A stretch of 64,000 nt of DNA. Origin: Castor canadensis (Eukaryota > Chordata > Mammalia > Rodentia > Castoridae). Below the pieces are notes generated by a model, which was not told the origin of the DNA, did not search any database, and worked only from the letters and a program-made list of their open reading frames with translations. A program made the position numbers and the translations under genes. Every line of letters starts with the position of its first letter. Position 1 is the first letter of the stretch. The stretch covers positions 25,116,501 through 25,180,500 of the forward strand of contig NC_133389.1 of assembly GCF_047511655.1 (NCBI RefSeq), written 5' to 3'. Of this stretch, positions 34,601 to 47,729 are shown one piece after another.

Positions 34601-37337
34601 ACTACTTAGCACTAGTCACACTCAAGACTGAACAGGAGAAGCACTGCCATTCCAGGCAACAGACTTTTCTACCCTCAGCCCCATGCAGTCAAGGGAAGTA
34701 GCTACCTCATGTCACTTTTGTCCACAAGAATTTCATGTGTCATGTCCTCAGATGATTTCAAAAGCAGAGAGTGTCTCAGGAAACTTTAGCTATATTTGAA
34801 ACCAAAATTGGTTACTTAGGCTAACAGAAATAGTTGTAGTTATGGAGACGGTGAATAAAAGTGTTTTATATCAGGTGTTCTCTAGACAATCTAGGGCTGG
34901 AAATAATCACTTACATTACTTTATAACCTCATAACTCCTTACAAAATGAGTATGTATTTTATGGACTCTAAATAAATATCTGTTGATTTGAATTGATTTT
35001 ACAGTTAAAGCCTCAGAAAATAAAGTCAAAGATTCATATCTAGCTGTGCCCTGAATGTGTTCATGTATTCTCTCTCTTTTCTTCCTCTCTCTCTTTCTCT
35101 CTCTCCTCCTTCCTTCCTTCCCATGTCACAGCAGAAATCATACCCAAAAGGGGCAGGAGAAGTAAGCCTTACTTACTACTTTCTATGAAATCTTCCACAT
35201 ACCACTTTACCTAAAAAAGTTCTTGGTTTTACCACCAGCTAGATGAAAAGAACAATAGTTCAAGCCTGGAAATAAGATCAATGATCTTTCAAAGCTCAAG
35301 AGAGAGTTAAGAGTGGAAAGATTCCTTGTTCTTATTCATGGTTGTTTCTTTTTTCTATGCTCTCTCACACCTTTGCAATTTTCATTATTTTCTTCCTTCC
35401 TAAATTCCCTCTTCTTTCTTGCAGCTGCCCTGTCCTTTGCCTTGTACAAGGCACACACTCCAGTGCCACCCTTTTCTTCTCTGCCATGAACTGATTGTCC
35501 AGCCCTCTCCAGCACCCACTAAGAGATATATTCTAACCCTTCCTATAGATTCACAATCATAAGGCTATCCTTCTCTTCAAGAAATACACTGAATTCTTTG
35601 GGGGAAAGGGGAACTATTTATTTAGGTGAATTTTCTATTATATTAATTGAATAATACTTAGTGGATTAGTGGTGATAAGGAGTTGAAGGATTTCCTTTGA
35701 ACACACACACACATACATAAAAAAATCATATTGAGGACTAAAAGAAAAAAGTATATACAATTATATATAATATTAAATACTTTCAGAATACTTTCATTCT
35801 TCATTTCTCTATCACTTTAGCTAAACCCTATTGTTAGCCTACATATATCTTAAAGGTATTATAAAGTGTGTCATAGCTAAATGGATACATTGTCTCATGG
35901 GAATTATACTTTAATGGAAAATGGTTAGTTGTATCTAACATAGGTATTGAAGACCATACGTCCAATGCTAAAATTCTAACATCTATAAACTACTATAATC
36001 CCAACCATTAATAGTAAAATTATATTCCAAGATCCACAAAACAGACATAAGACATTATACAAGTGAGTCAAAGAAGGGTCTTGATTTACTATAAAATAAA
36101 CAAGGATGCCACAATAAAAATGATTTTGTTGTATGATGCATCTGACCTAAGCTTAATTTAAGCTATATTAAAGATTAATTAATATCATTAGTAACAATTT
36201 GGTTTGCCTTTCATAATTTAGGGGTTTTTTTCCAGAAATTAAAAAGGCTTTATGTATAGCCCACTGAACAATTTCAGGAGGTAATTATTATTACCTTTTC
36301 CTCCACATAAACTAACATGGCTAAATTTGTAATTTCACGGCAGAGATTTGAATCCAAAGTTCAAAATCATTTTATGAACCCTAAACTACACAAAACCTTA
36401 ATGTTCCATAGAAAAACTCTCAACACAGGACAAGACTGGATTCATCACTGGCTAATAAAGAGTAATGGCATACAAGCACAAAGAATATCTGGACAGTCAC
36501 ATAAGGGAGGAAGCAACCACATTTCTGTACTTGTCAGATGGTCACCAAAGAAGTTAAACACAGTCCCTGCCTCAGAAACTGATAGAAAATTCAGAAGTTC
36601 TGGGGAATCAGTAGTTTTACACTAGAGCTCTAAGAAAATCTAATGTTAAGAAGAATGGCCTAAGCAGCTGTCTTACTCCAGGAAGAGATATAGAATTCAC
36701 GTAAGTCATGACATTCTAAGCAGGGAGCATATACTGCTCATAAATTCGATTCATTGCTGAAATTAATCAGAACCCCCTTTACCTCCTATCTATGGTGTAT
36801 GAGAGACAAAGCTCCAGAAAAAATGATTTAAAAACTAATATTGAGAATTACCTAAATAATAACACAAGCACATGCCCAATTATCACATTCTCTAGCTCAG
36901 AGAAGAGACATTAAGCATTAGTATCAGGCGTTTACAAACGTACCTAGTATGCTGTGAGTTCAAGAGTTTGATCCATTTTCCAAAAGATTGCCCTCTTGAA
37001 ACATTCTTCATGTCTGTTAAATGAATGAATTAAAACACTTATTTCTTAAGCAGTTGGTGTCTTACTATAAAGAAAGATGCAGCAAGTCCAGATCCAAAAT
37101 TCAAGCTCATCATAGCCAGTAATCACCATTTGTTTCCCACTGAAAATGGAATATTCTTCCCTGGCCCTTCCTCATAGTGGCTCTAATAGACCACAGAGGT
37201 TGTGAGCCTCCAGATGCTCTGCCCCAACATGGTGCTATTGGAAGCTCTGCAAAAGATACAGAGACAACAGGAAGAAGTAAGGACCACAATATGCCAAGTC
37301 CTCCTTGCCTCACAACCTTCTCCACCAGCCCTTTTTT
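34601..37337. other. Non-coding sequence with CT-rich and CA short repeats
   Basis: CT-rich low-complexity DNA at 35070-35122 and a short (AC)n at 35701-35714. AT-rich stretches at 35600-36250. The 102-codon frame at 36317-36625 has no recognisable domain. Confidence 0.55.
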
Positions 37338-37450
37338 GTGAAAGGTTTTTTTGAGATAGTGTCTCACAAACCATTTGCCCAGACTTGGTTTGAACCATCT
37401 CTGCTTCCTGAGTAGTTAGAATTACAGGCATGAGCCACAGGTGCCTGACT
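37338..37450 (-). mobile_element. B1/7SL-derived SINE
   Basis: TTTTTTTGAGATAGTGTCTC, CTTGGTTTGAACCATCTCTGC, TTAGAATTACAGGCATGAGCC in reverse orientation. Confidence 0.75.
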
Positions 37451-38949
37451 TTAATTTAGGAATTTTAAAGGCTGGTTATCTGTTTCTGTTTTGTTGGGGG
37501 AGAGTTGATACTTTCATATTTTAGTTACTGATGGACTATTGAACCATGTCCTCTTAATTTTGTCTCACACTTTAATCTGGGTACTTTAGAAAGCCAAACT
37601 TAGATAAAAATTAAATTTTAATACTACACTTGTTAGATGTGAGCTTAGGGCAGGTAAAGTGAGAGGAAAGGAAAGTAAAGCAAGGAAAAACAGGAGTAGT
37701 GTGAGTTGGTACAGATCGCCTTGTGGTACAATAGGCATGAAAGCAAGTTACAAGCCCTTCCTGGATCCAAAAGGTGGGAAATATAACGTCTTCTTTATAG
37801 AAGTAGTTCTAGAGTCACATTTCAAGGGTCCAAACATGGAAAGACAGAACTAGGGCTGCTTCTGCAATTTTTCTATCATACTCTATCTTCTAAGTTCAAA
37901 TGACATAAAAGTTCCCTGGATTTCTGCTATATCCCTTGTTAATTCCCCCACTGAATTCTCTATCACTTCACTAATCATCTCGCCTCCTAAAACTGCTGCC
38001 ATCCTTCTGCAGGCTCATTCCTTCTCCTGCAATACCCAAGGCACCATTAAGGCAAAACTATTTAACAATAATCTCTGGAATGTTTAGAGATAATGGAGTA
38101 GAAGCGATGATTAATAACCAGTAAAGAGCAGAAAACAGCATAAATGGTTCATTAGATTCAACTGTTCTTTAAAAGTTCCTCAGCCATTTTCACTGGACAA
38201 TTTGTTTTAGGTTGTTATCTTACTCCAACCAAATCTCTTTAAAGACCCGCTCTCTTTTGAGATGCCATGACACAACCTCAAAATAAGGAAGCTACATATA
38301 ATAGGAACCCTTGGAATAATTAGAAAAATGTAGTCAATGATACAGAAGCAACTAAGACTGTCTACACATGCACATGGAGTTGCTGTGGGTGAGTGGAATT
38401 GAACTGATTTATGCATTCAAGTGGGCAAATTTAGATCTTGTTGTTAGAAGTTATAGGTTGGCAGATTTCAACTCTTATATGGAACTATTTCTAAATGGTA
38501 GAGTTGTCTAAGCATATAAGAAACTATGAAGTAAGAGTTAATGAAAAGAGGAGATGGGTGTAGAGATACCACTTTGTCTAAGAAGGTAAACCAGCAAGAA
38601 TAGACAGTCCTTACCAAATTTAACATTGAGTAATTGCTTGCAGTATTACAACCAGGCAAGGCAACAAGGAAACCATTTCATGTAATATTTTGAGCAATTT
38701 CTAGGAGCTATCCATATAGTGGTCTTCAGAAATGAGGTATTCATTCCTCAAGGGATAAAACAAGCCATTTGGACAGAGAATAAAAATTAGGTATTCAACT
38801 TCTGTTTTCTTTTTCCTAAAGTGTAACAAATTAAAGCTTTTCTAATATTTTATGTATGAACACTATCCTTATTTCAGTGGCATCTTTATAAATAAATATA
38901 CATATATTAGAAATGTATGCTCATTTTTGGGACACTAAAGTATACTTAT
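37451..38949. other. Non-coding sequence, no gene recognised
   Basis: Unique sequence without recognised repeat or coding signal. Confidence 0.55.
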
Positions 38950-39090
38950 TTATAAAAATTACTCATTGAGTGCTTACTATATACCACGAATAGTTCCAAA
39001 TGCCAAGGATATAGAAAGGAACAAAAAGACAATGTCTACATTCTCATGGAACTCTGCTAGGGAAGACTAACTATAAACAAAGAAATTATT
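38950..39090 (+). repeat. Ancient interspersed repeat fragment
   Basis: CATTGAGTGCTTACTATATACC, GATATAGAAAGGAACAAAAAG, TCTACATTCTCATGGAACTC follow a common old mammalian repeat pattern (…gagcacctactatgtgcc…). Possibly the 5' part of the same family as 13.5 and 39.9 kb. Confidence 0.5.
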
Positions 39091-39929
39091 ACAGAGAATC
39101 CTCTTTATTAACAGTTGTATGTTACATTAAGTTACTACAAATAGTGAATTTATTAAATAATGAACCACTGCTCTTAAGAGAAACGACCTTATAAGTTAGG
39201 TGTCTGTGAGCTTCTGATCACATTTTTGTAAATCAATCAAGGCATTGTTTTGTTTTACATGTGTTTCTGTTTAAAGGAACCCTGTCATGTATATGCTCTA
39301 TGCTTCCTCTGTCTCTCTCACTCTGTCTCCAGCCTCTCCTCTTAGCATTTTCTGTGCCTTGCTTGTTTCAGCTATACAGGAATCCTATCTGTCCCTTGAA
39401 AGTTCCCAACTTGTCTCACTAACACAGAGCTCGTGGCCAACCTCATTACAATCCATGCCTGAATTTATCTAATACATATGTTTTATCCATTAGTTACAGC
39501 ACAGACTTCTTACACATAAAATCTTGCAACTTTACCATTATACTTGAAGGCCATCTTTGACAGACAAATTATCACTACTACCAACAACAACAACCCCATA
39601 GAAATGCAAAAAAAAAAAAAAAAAGGCCTGGCACTAGATATGCCACAAAAAAGGGCACTTGTACAGAGTACGAAAGCTGAAAATAAGAAAGCAGATGGCT
39701 CCCTATTCAAACTAACCTGGGAATATGTGCACCAAGAGACTTAGATATCTCACCTCTGAACATCTGAAAATGACACCAAAAACAACACAAGTGTTGATGA
39801 GGGTTACAAATAAATTTTAGTGAGAAGGTGATCTCAAAAATGCAGAACCCAAGCATAACAAAAATTGACTATGTATAACAGATCAAATGGTAGTAAGTGG
39901 TATAAAAATAATAAACCAGAAAGTGTTGA
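39091..39929. other. Non-coding sequence with poly(A) tract
   Basis: A16-17 run at 39608-39624; otherwise no recognised feature. Confidence 0.55.
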
Positions 39930-41100
39930 GTGAGAGAGTCACAGGGTTGGTGTTCAATTTTAAAAATGGTAGAGGCCTGAAGGAGGTAGTCCAGTAGCCA
40001 TGTTGATGACGAGGAGACAGCCTTCCAAGGAGAAGGAGTAAGTGTCAAAGCTCAGAGTCAAGTGGGGAACCATCAAGAGACAGGTAGGAGGCCTGTGTAG
40101 CTGGAGCAGGCAAGGAACAGAAAATGCTAAGAAAAGAGGTTGGGAGACAGAATGAGAGAGGTGGGGCGGGAGCACAGATCATTTAGGGACACGTGACAAT
40201 GATAAGGAATTTAGCATTTTTTCCAAGTCATGTACCTGAAGTAGTAAGTCGCTGGAGTACTTTCAGCAAAGGAGAGTGACCCTGACTCTGAGAGAGAACC
40301 TTTTTAAAAAGATCCCTTGTTCAGTTGCGAATAGACTGTAGGGAGGCCAGGTGGTGGGAGAGAAGCAGAAATTCCAGTAAGATGACTATTTCAATAGCCA
40401 GGAGAAATAGTCATAGCTAGGACTAAGGTGGTGATGGTAGAGAAGATGAGAAACTGTCAGAGTCTAGATTCCTAAGATAATGCCTGCAGGATTAGTTGGA
40501 GGATGGGACACGAAGACTGAGAGAAAGAAAGTGACGATAGCATGAAGTAACTGGACAAGCAGTTGGAAAACAGAGCTGCTATTTCCAGAGATTCAGAAGA
40601 CTTTGAAATGAGGAAAGTATGGAGTATGGAGAGGCAACCACTCTGAGAAGTCTATTGGACACTCCAGTGGAAATGTTGAGCACACAAATTGGCTGGAACT
40701 CAGAGGGAAGTACATTTTTAGTAGCTATCATAGTGTTAGAGGTATTTAAACTCACAGAACTATATGATATTGCCCAGACAGCAAGTATGACAAAAAAAGA
40801 GCAGAGCAGAGGCCAGAGCTATGAGAGCCCTGGGGTGTTACAATCTTAAGAGTCATTAAGATAAAGAAAAGCCAGCAGAGAAGAAACTGCTAGTGAGGGA
40901 GGAAGCAAGAAAGAATGGTGTCCTGGAGGCAAAAGGAAGAAAGTGGTTTACAAGTCCATGATTAATCATGACAAACGCTGCTGAAATATTAATATGAGAA
41001 CCAAGAATCACCTCTTGAAATTGGCAATGCAGAATTATTGTTGAGTTTATTGAGATGTTTGATGGAAACATCAGATTAAAGTCTGAGTAAGGTAATTTCA
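39930..41100 (+). repeat. Long ancient interspersed repeat (unnamed family)
   Basis: The order of landmarks (AGGCCTGTGTAGCTGGAGCAG, GAATAGACTGTAGGGAGGCCAG, ACTAAGGTGGTGATGGTAGAG, GACACTCCAGTGGAAATGTTG, ATGGTGTCCTGGAGGCAAAAGG) is that of an old dispersed mammalian repeat. Open frames inside (up to 81 codons) are chance. Confidence 0.45.
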
Positions 41101-41204
41101 AGATAAAACATGGAGACTGTATGGACAGACAATTCTTTCCAGAATGTTTTCTAGAGAATTGGGGTGGTACTTGAATGAAACAAGGTGGATCAATATATCA
41201 GCAC

Positions 41205-41515
41205 ATTTATGTGTTTGAACCCAGGGCCTCTTGGCCTCTTGAGCCAAGCGCTATACTACTTGAGACACATGCCCAACCCTTTTTGCTTTGTTATTTTTTA
41301 ATTAGGGCCTCACATTTTTCAGGAGCGAACAGCAATCCTCTGACTTACACCTCCTGCATAATTGGGATGACAGGCACACATCACCACACACAGCTTTTTT
41401 GTTGAGATGGGGGTCTCACTAACTTATTACTTGGCTTGGCTTTGAATGATGACCCTCCAATCTCTACATCCTGAGTAGCTGGTATTACAGGCATGAGTCA
41501 TTGCACCTGATAACA
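41205..41515 (-). mobile_element. Composite SINE: 7SL-7SL-tRNA, reverse orientation
   Basis: Read on + it begins with the reversed tRNA part (GTTTGAACCCAGGGCCTC, 41214-41231, reversed B box). A 7SL-like monomer follows (TTAGGGCCTCACATTTTTC … GGGATGACAGGCACACATCACC). A second monomer comes next (TTGAGATGGGGGTCTCACTA … GGTATTACAGGCATGAGTC). The module order mirrors the copy at 8.7 kb. Confidence 0.75.
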
Positions 41516-42689
41516 CTGGAGCAAGAGTGTAATAGAAGCAGAAGAGTCTTTGAGTCAGAGTGCCAGATGGAACCCAGTGCATTTGGACCACAAGAGCACG
41601 TATGTAATCCACTACAACGGGAAGATGGCTAAGTAAATGGGTAAAATGTAAGTAGGTCAGTGTGCTGGATGGAAAGAGCATGAAGAGGCTCCTCTTTGGC
41701 TGCTTCTATTGCCACAGTGAAATAAGAAGTCATTGACTAGGAGGAGCATTGTGAAGAAGAGATGTTAGAGGTTTGAAGAATGGAACAAAAGTAAGAAAGT
41801 GACATGGAAGTGTAACAGTATAAATTAATTGTGGAAATGCAGTGGGTTATCTGAGTAGTTCCTAGAACCCATTTGAGGATGACACCTCCTTGCAGTTCCC
41901 CTGCCAATGCTTTGTCCTGGAGCTGCTCTTGCCTCTCCTGCCAGATGGGTTCTCCACTGAACCTACTTCTATGGTCCCTTCAGGGGGATATCTGATGCGC
42001 TGAGCCTTCATGTGAGGAGAAAGAGGGAAGCGCCTGGCCTTCCACTCTGCTGTCCTACCACTTTCTTTAGTAGAAAGAGACTGCCTCTTACCGAGACTCA
42101 TAAGAAAGGAGTCCTCAAACAGAGGAAGGGGTTGCAAACTCTAAATAGTAAAAAAAAAGACCAAAAATATGAATCTAGTAAATGCCTTTTAGCATTGCCA
42201 TTTCCTCCTTCTTGCTTGAGGCCATGAAAAGCATCCTGTGTCTTTCTTTTTTTTTAATCTTAGAAGATACTACTAGGAGTTCAATTTGAGAATATATGAT
42301 TAATGATAAAGATTCAATCAGAGTTCATCGCAATCATTTCACATTGGAAGAGGTAACTGTGAACAATAAATTCACTTTCTAAAATGCCAATTTTACACAA
42401 ATAAAATCAATTTGAAATTGATTAACTCATAACCACTGACATTTCCTAATAAAATATGAATGATTTAAATTATTCTTTATCAGTATTATAGAGGGCCTGA
42501 AGTTTTCATGAGTTTTCCCATAAAACATTTTATGACTTCATGCCTCACTGTCCATTTATGAACTGTGTGGCTGAGACTTTCCAGACCTGGGAGCAGTACT
42601 TGAGTCAATACTCCCAGGTTAGGTGCAATACTTCCCTGACTACAGGGAAACTACAGGACTTTTTTGTTTTCTTTTCTTTTTGGTTTTGT
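41516..42689. other. Non-coding sequence, no gene recognised
   Basis: No recognised feature. The 91-codon reverse and 71-codon forward frames (41862-42227) overlap each other and show no domain. Confidence 0.5.
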
Positions 42690-42893
42690 TTTGCAGTACT
42701 AGGAATTGAGTTAAGGGCCTTGTGCTGCCTAGGAGCGCTCTACCACTTGAGCCACAGTCATTTTGCTTTTAACTTATTTTTCAGATAGGAATTAATCCTA
42801 ACTTTGCCCAGGCTGACCTTGGGCTACAATCCTCCTACCTCCACCTCCCAGGTAGTTGGAATTACAGGTGTATACCACCACACTGGGCAAGGT
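42690..42893 (-). mobile_element. Composite SINE: 7SL monomer plus tRNA part, reverse orientation
   Basis: tRNA-derived section 42690-42765 (AGGAATTGAGTTAAGGGCC … CTCTACCACTTGAGCCACAG), then a single 7SL-like monomer to 42893 (CCAGGCTGACCTTGGGCTAC, GTTGGAATTACAGGTGTATACC). Confidence 0.75.
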
Positions 42894-43004
42894 TGTGCCT
42901 CTTAAGGACAAATAAGCACTTGATAATTTAAAACTGCATTTCAGGGTTTATTTGGCACAGTATTTGAAATGCAGAATTTCTCTCAAAATAATATCAAAAT
43001 AGCA

Positions 43005-43235
43005 GTTATATGATTACTATGTATCAGACACTATGTGGTGTGCTTCACTTCATCTTCACAACAACCTTGTACAGTTGATGGAATTACCAATGTTATTTTA
43101 TAGATGAGAAAAATGAACCTTACAAAGATTGGTATCTTGTACAGTTATACTGCTAATAACAGATGGAGGGAGCCTAGATTCAGATCTAGGTTTACTTCAA
43201 AGCAAAGCCACAGCATTGGCCATCTACCTTGTACT
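43005..43235 (+). repeat. MIR SINE
   Basis: TTACTATGTATCAGACACTATG, TTCATCTTCACAACAACCTTG, TTTTATAGATGAGAAAAATGAACC and AGATTCAGATCTAGG follow the MIR consensus nearly end to end. It abuts the CACACT minisatellite. Confidence 0.75.
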
Positions 43236-43237
43236 AC

Positions 43238-43768
43238 ACATTCACACACACACACGCTCACACTCACACACACTCACACTCACACACACTCTCACACTCA
43301 TACTCACACTCACACACTCTCTCACACTCACACGCTCTCACACTCACACACTCTCTCACACTCACACACACACTCTCTCACACTCACACACCCTCTCTCA
43401 CACTCGCTCTCACACTCACACACACTCTCACACTCACACACTCTCTCACACTCACACACTCACACTCACACTCTCTTTCACACACTCACACTCACACACA
43501 CTCTCACACTCACACACTCTCTCACACTCACACACACACTCTCTCACACTCACACACCCTCTCTCACACTCTCTCTCACACTCACACACACTCTCACACT
43601 CACACACACTCTCACACTCACACGCTCTCACACTCACACACACTCTCTCACACTCACACACACACTCTCTCACACTCACACACCCTCTCTCTCACACTCT
43701 CTCTCACACTCAAACACACTCACACACTCTCTCACACTCACACACACTCTCTCACACTCACACACAGA
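43238..43768. repeat. CACACT/CTCTCACA minisatellite
   Basis: About 530 bases made of CA, CT and CACACT units. A higher-order pattern is visible: the variant CACACCCTCTCTC recurs with CCC at 43391, 43557 and 43683 (spacing 166 and 126), and CACGCTCTCAC recurs at 43331 and 43621. The unit lacks stop codons in every forward frame, so three overlapping frames of 210-239 codons appear, rich in His, Thr, Ser and Leu. They are not genes. Confidence 0.97.
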
Positions 43769-45005
43769 CTAATTGGTTATCCTTTTATAACTGGGCTTCC
43801 AGACAAGCCTACGGAAGTAGAACAAGTGCATATATTTGCAGTGTTTAACATAGGAACTTAAGGGGTTTAATAAAATTTTCCTTATAAAATATCTGTACTT
43901 TTAGCAGAAATCTAAACAGAACTGTGTAGCAGAACTTACCTGTATTCTTTAGGGCCATCAGCTGCCCTGTTCGCCAAGTGTCCTGCCAAGCTTCTAGTCT
44001 GGGGGATCATATCAGAATAACTCAAGATGGAGTCCCCAAGTTCAAATTACCCCTTTGAGAAAATAGGGACTTAGACAATCTATCGACAACTATTCATGTG
44101 TCTTAATTTCCTTTTCATTTTGTCTGACAAAATCTTAACCCTGATTCTATCCAATGGCAAGCCTGAGTTCAATTTGAGAGGATACCATACAATCATGCAT
44201 GACAAAGATTGCTACTTTCTACTCCAGTAACCCTCCTTCTCTTCCCTGGTAGAACCACACGTGGATTTCAGAGGGATCTGTGGTTGCATGGAAAAATCGT
44301 CTGCCCGTTGTGAGGTGAGTAGAAGTGTTTTGTTCTTATGATTTAAACTTCTCTTCCCTGCCACTCTCAAGGAGTTGCTGTTTCCCTCCTATATCTCATG
44401 TCTCTTAAGACTGGACATTGGGTATGTGTGCTCCTTGCTTCAACTCATTTACTGTCACCTTCTTTCAAAAGTCTCAACTTATTGGACACACCTGCTGTTG
44501 ACTTTTTGAAACCAGCTTCCCTTCTTCTTTTTGCTATGGGCACACGTCTGGTTCAGACCCTCATTTTTCCATGATTTAGCTCTATCCCCCTTCCTTCTAA
44601 TTCTTTATCATCCCATCACTATTTTGGCAACTTTGGCTTCAATGAAATCACTCCTATAGTATTTGGCCTATCAGTTTCTTGACTCTTCACTGACAATAAT
44701 TTTAGTCCATTATATCTTGGTTACAAACTCACATTGTCAAATCTAAGCCTGACAGAAGGTAGCCACTACCCATTGAGGCTATTTAATTTAGATAAATAAA
44801 GTCTAAATAAAATTTAAAACTCAGTATCTTAGTGGTGTCAGCCACACTGCAAATGCTCAGTAGCTACATGAGGCTGCCATAGAAAATAGCACAGGAAACA
44901 CTTCTATCATTACAGAAAGTTCAGTTGGACACTGCTAATCTAAACTATCAGAATGCCACCTGTGATAACACTCTCTCAAATTATTTTAGTTGACTTTTCA
45001 ACCAA
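43769..45005. other. Non-coding sequence, no gene recognised
   Basis: Unique sequence with pyrimidine-rich stretches at 44330-44700 that may derive from an old repeat; no gene recognised. Confidence 0.5.
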
Positions 45006-45145
45006 GTATTCATTTCCTATTGCCACTGTGACAAATTCCCACAAAATTAGTGGCTTAATATTGCACACATGCATTCTCTTAGAGTTCTGGAAGTCAGGCA
45101 TCCAAAATCAGTTTACTGAAGCAGAACCAAAACCAAAACCAAAGT
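45006..45145 (-). mobile_element. MLT1-type LTR fragment
   Basis: CACTGTGACAAATTCCCACAAAATTAGTGGCTTAATA then TCTTAGAGTTCTGGAAGTCAGG is the start of a reversed MLT1 LTR. Only the first third is recognisable. Confidence 0.65.
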
Positions 45146-45833
45146 GAGAGAGGGGCTGTGACCTCATGCCTTTTACATATGCCAACTCCCCCTTGCCCCC
45201 ACTCTTCACAGCAAGCTGATAAGGGAGGTGCTGTCATTATGCATTTTTTTGTTGTTGTTTATATAGGGAAACAGAACCCAGAACTCATCACTAAGTAACT
45301 GGCTCCTTCCATGTTTTTTAATCCTAATATTATAACAGCTCTAAAGTGCAGAAGTAAATGTACCAATTAGCTTCTAAATGTTTGGCTTAATCCACTAATT
45401 TAAAGTCTTTTCTCAGAGGTGTGACTTGGTGTCTCTGGATGACAGGAATAACTTGAAGTACAGCCAGAGGATCACATTCTGGCATTATACTCATGGGAAA
45501 ACACTTCTTCCAGGCCCTTAGGGAAACACACAAGTGTTCCTTGGAGCATGCAGCACAGGTAAACCCTCAATCTGTAATTTAGGCGCAGGTAGCACATCTA
45601 CCCCATGCTTCAGAAGCTTCCATTCCTTTGGAACTTCTCACTTTGTTGGTTATACATCCAATTAGAGATTTGGGTTGACAATGCTTATTGTCAAATGATA
45701 ATACCTGGAGTTAGGAATATGATTCAAATCGTCACTGCCACCACCCAGCAAAGCAACCCTTCACACACACTTTGGCATTCGCTTCTTCATGCAATGAGTT
45801 TAAATGAATGGATATCTCTCTCTCTCTCACACA

Positions 45834-45872
<39 letters not shown>

Positions 45873-46618
45873 CTAATCCATTTGCTGAGACCTTTCACAG
45901 ATATACCTGGAGCATTCAACAAACATTTAAAAGATTTCCCATTGTTCTATCATAACAGTAGTGGCAAAGGCTGAAATAAATATTTATTTCTACATCTTTT
46001 AAGGACAGTAATAATCTTGCAGCTCAGTGAGACTAGCCAGAATTACATGTGCCAGACTCTTCCCTTTTTTCCCCAAAGCAAGTGTACTGTCTCTCTATTT
46101 GATGTCAACCAACACTCAAGTACTAAAATTTCCAAATATATTATTTCTGTACCAGTGTGCAAGTAAGAGAAGCTACATTTTAAAAAAAATCCAGGAATGA
46201 AAATAACCATGCTAAGGAATCAGTGCTATCAACAAATGAATTATGTCTTTCACGAAACCAGGGAAGAAGAGAAAGCAACAAGTCTAAAGTATTACTCTTT
46301 ACATCAAATATTTAGATCCACAAAGAGAGATAATTGTCTACTCTAGGTAGCTTGCTTGGAGCCTTTACCTAATAGCACCATGACTTCATCAAGACCACTA
46401 ATAATTATTAGATGATGTCACAATCTGGGATGTTTCAAAGGAAGGAGTCTGAAGTCTCAAAGTCTCTTTCTATGCAATGATTAATACATATCTAGGGACT
46501 CAAGACAGGCATAAGAAACATTTCTCGTTTCAATAATACTTGATTAATTCACTGCCTGCTGTTTTCCCTGCATACAATGTTTTCTAGTCTGGCCACAAAA
46601 TTTGCTTTAAAAATAAAA

Positions 46619-46678
<60 letters not shown>

Positions 46679-47149
46679 GATTTCTTGGTATTCTGAGATC
46701 TCAAATTATTTCAGAAAAATCTGTTCTGTACCAAGTGCATAAAAACCTGATTTGGTGACAAGGACTGGGGGAACGGAGGTAATTTTGGAGCCTGGGTCAC
46801 TTTGAGGGAGACCACAGCAGGCACACTGCAGAGGGGAGGGGCAAATGACTGTGAACAGGAGAACAATAAGGGAATGACAAGGATGGACAAGGCCAGGGAG
46901 GAGAAGGTATGGGAAGCAAACAGTGAGTGTACAAGATTTTACCTTCTCTGCAGTGGTTCTCCATACAGTCTCTCCTTAATCACTCCAGACACAATGAATC
47001 TATTTTCAGGCCTACTCAGCAAATCTTGGGTTGGTCTTTCCTAATTTTGCAGAGGTTAAGCATTAGCCTTCAATGCTTCTCAGACTGCTCTAATCCCCGA
47101 CACACACATTTTTTTAATTAATTGACCAAACTTCCCTTAGTTGGAACCT
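45146..47149. other. Non-coding sequence with two dinucleotide repeats
   Basis: (TC)n(AC)n at 45814-45872 and (CT)n at 46619-46677. A perfect 14-bp palindrome CTAATAATTATTAG lies at 46398-46411 beside GATGATGTCAC. The 116-codon frame at 45605-45955 runs through the TC/AC tract and is not a gene. Confidence 0.6.
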
Positions 47150-47713
47150 GAATATATTGGAACCCAACTCTACCTCCTGAACAGGGAAAACTCTAACCTG
47201 AAGGTTATATTAATCATTCCTTTTATTTTCAGTATTTTGATGCTTGGACCTCTTGACACTTCACTGACCTTGGAAGAGCTACTTCTCCCAGGGATACCGG
47301 GTTCCTAAGAAAGTCAAGGACTCATCTGTGAACACATGTATCCTATGAAAACCAACCAATCCACAGCCCACTCCCCACCTCCTTTATGGGGTTCATATAT
47401 TTAGAGTCACTATTCCCCCATTCTAATCACTCCAGGATAGGCACAGAGCAATTAGGGGTAGCCACTGTGCCCCTAAAGCCTTTAGAAATTATTCAAGTAA
47501 ACCAATTCCAAGCCTGCACACCACACCTCACCTGTTTCTTCCCACAGAAACCAAAATAAAGCTCTTGCACACATTTACCCCTCATTTGCTCTGCTCCTAA
47601 ATGACCCTGGTGCTTTCCTGTATAGCCCTGTATGGTGTGGTGTGGTCCCCTCTCTTGTCTTCTCAATGGCTTTCATTTCCTGACCTGTTAGTTTCATCAT
47701 ATCTGAATGATAA
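47150..47713 (+). mobile_element. LTR-like element, class uncertain
   Basis: Resembles an LTR: C-rich U3-like sequence, AATAAA at 47555-47560 followed by CTCTTGCACACATTTACCCC, then GGTGTGGTGTGGTCCCCTCTC and a final AATAAAGCC. The L1 at 47730 sits at its 3' edge. Internal retroviral sequence and a second LTR are not seen, and the family cannot be named. Confidence 0.45.
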
Positions 47714-47729
47714 TAAAGCCTACATTTTA

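Noticed and set aside
36317-36625. 102-codon basic frame as a processed pseudogene
   Set aside because: No known protein is recognised, there is no poly(A) tail or flanking duplication, and composition matches surrounding DNA.
43238-43768. CRISPR-like repeat-spacer array
   Set aside because: Units are 2-8 bases with no unique spacers and the host is a mammal; this is a minisatellite.
43104-43861. Three overlapping forward frames of 210-239 codons rich in His/Thr/Ser/Leu
   Set aside because: They are translations of the CACACT minisatellite in three phases; the unit simply contains no stop codon. No unique coding sequence supports any of them.
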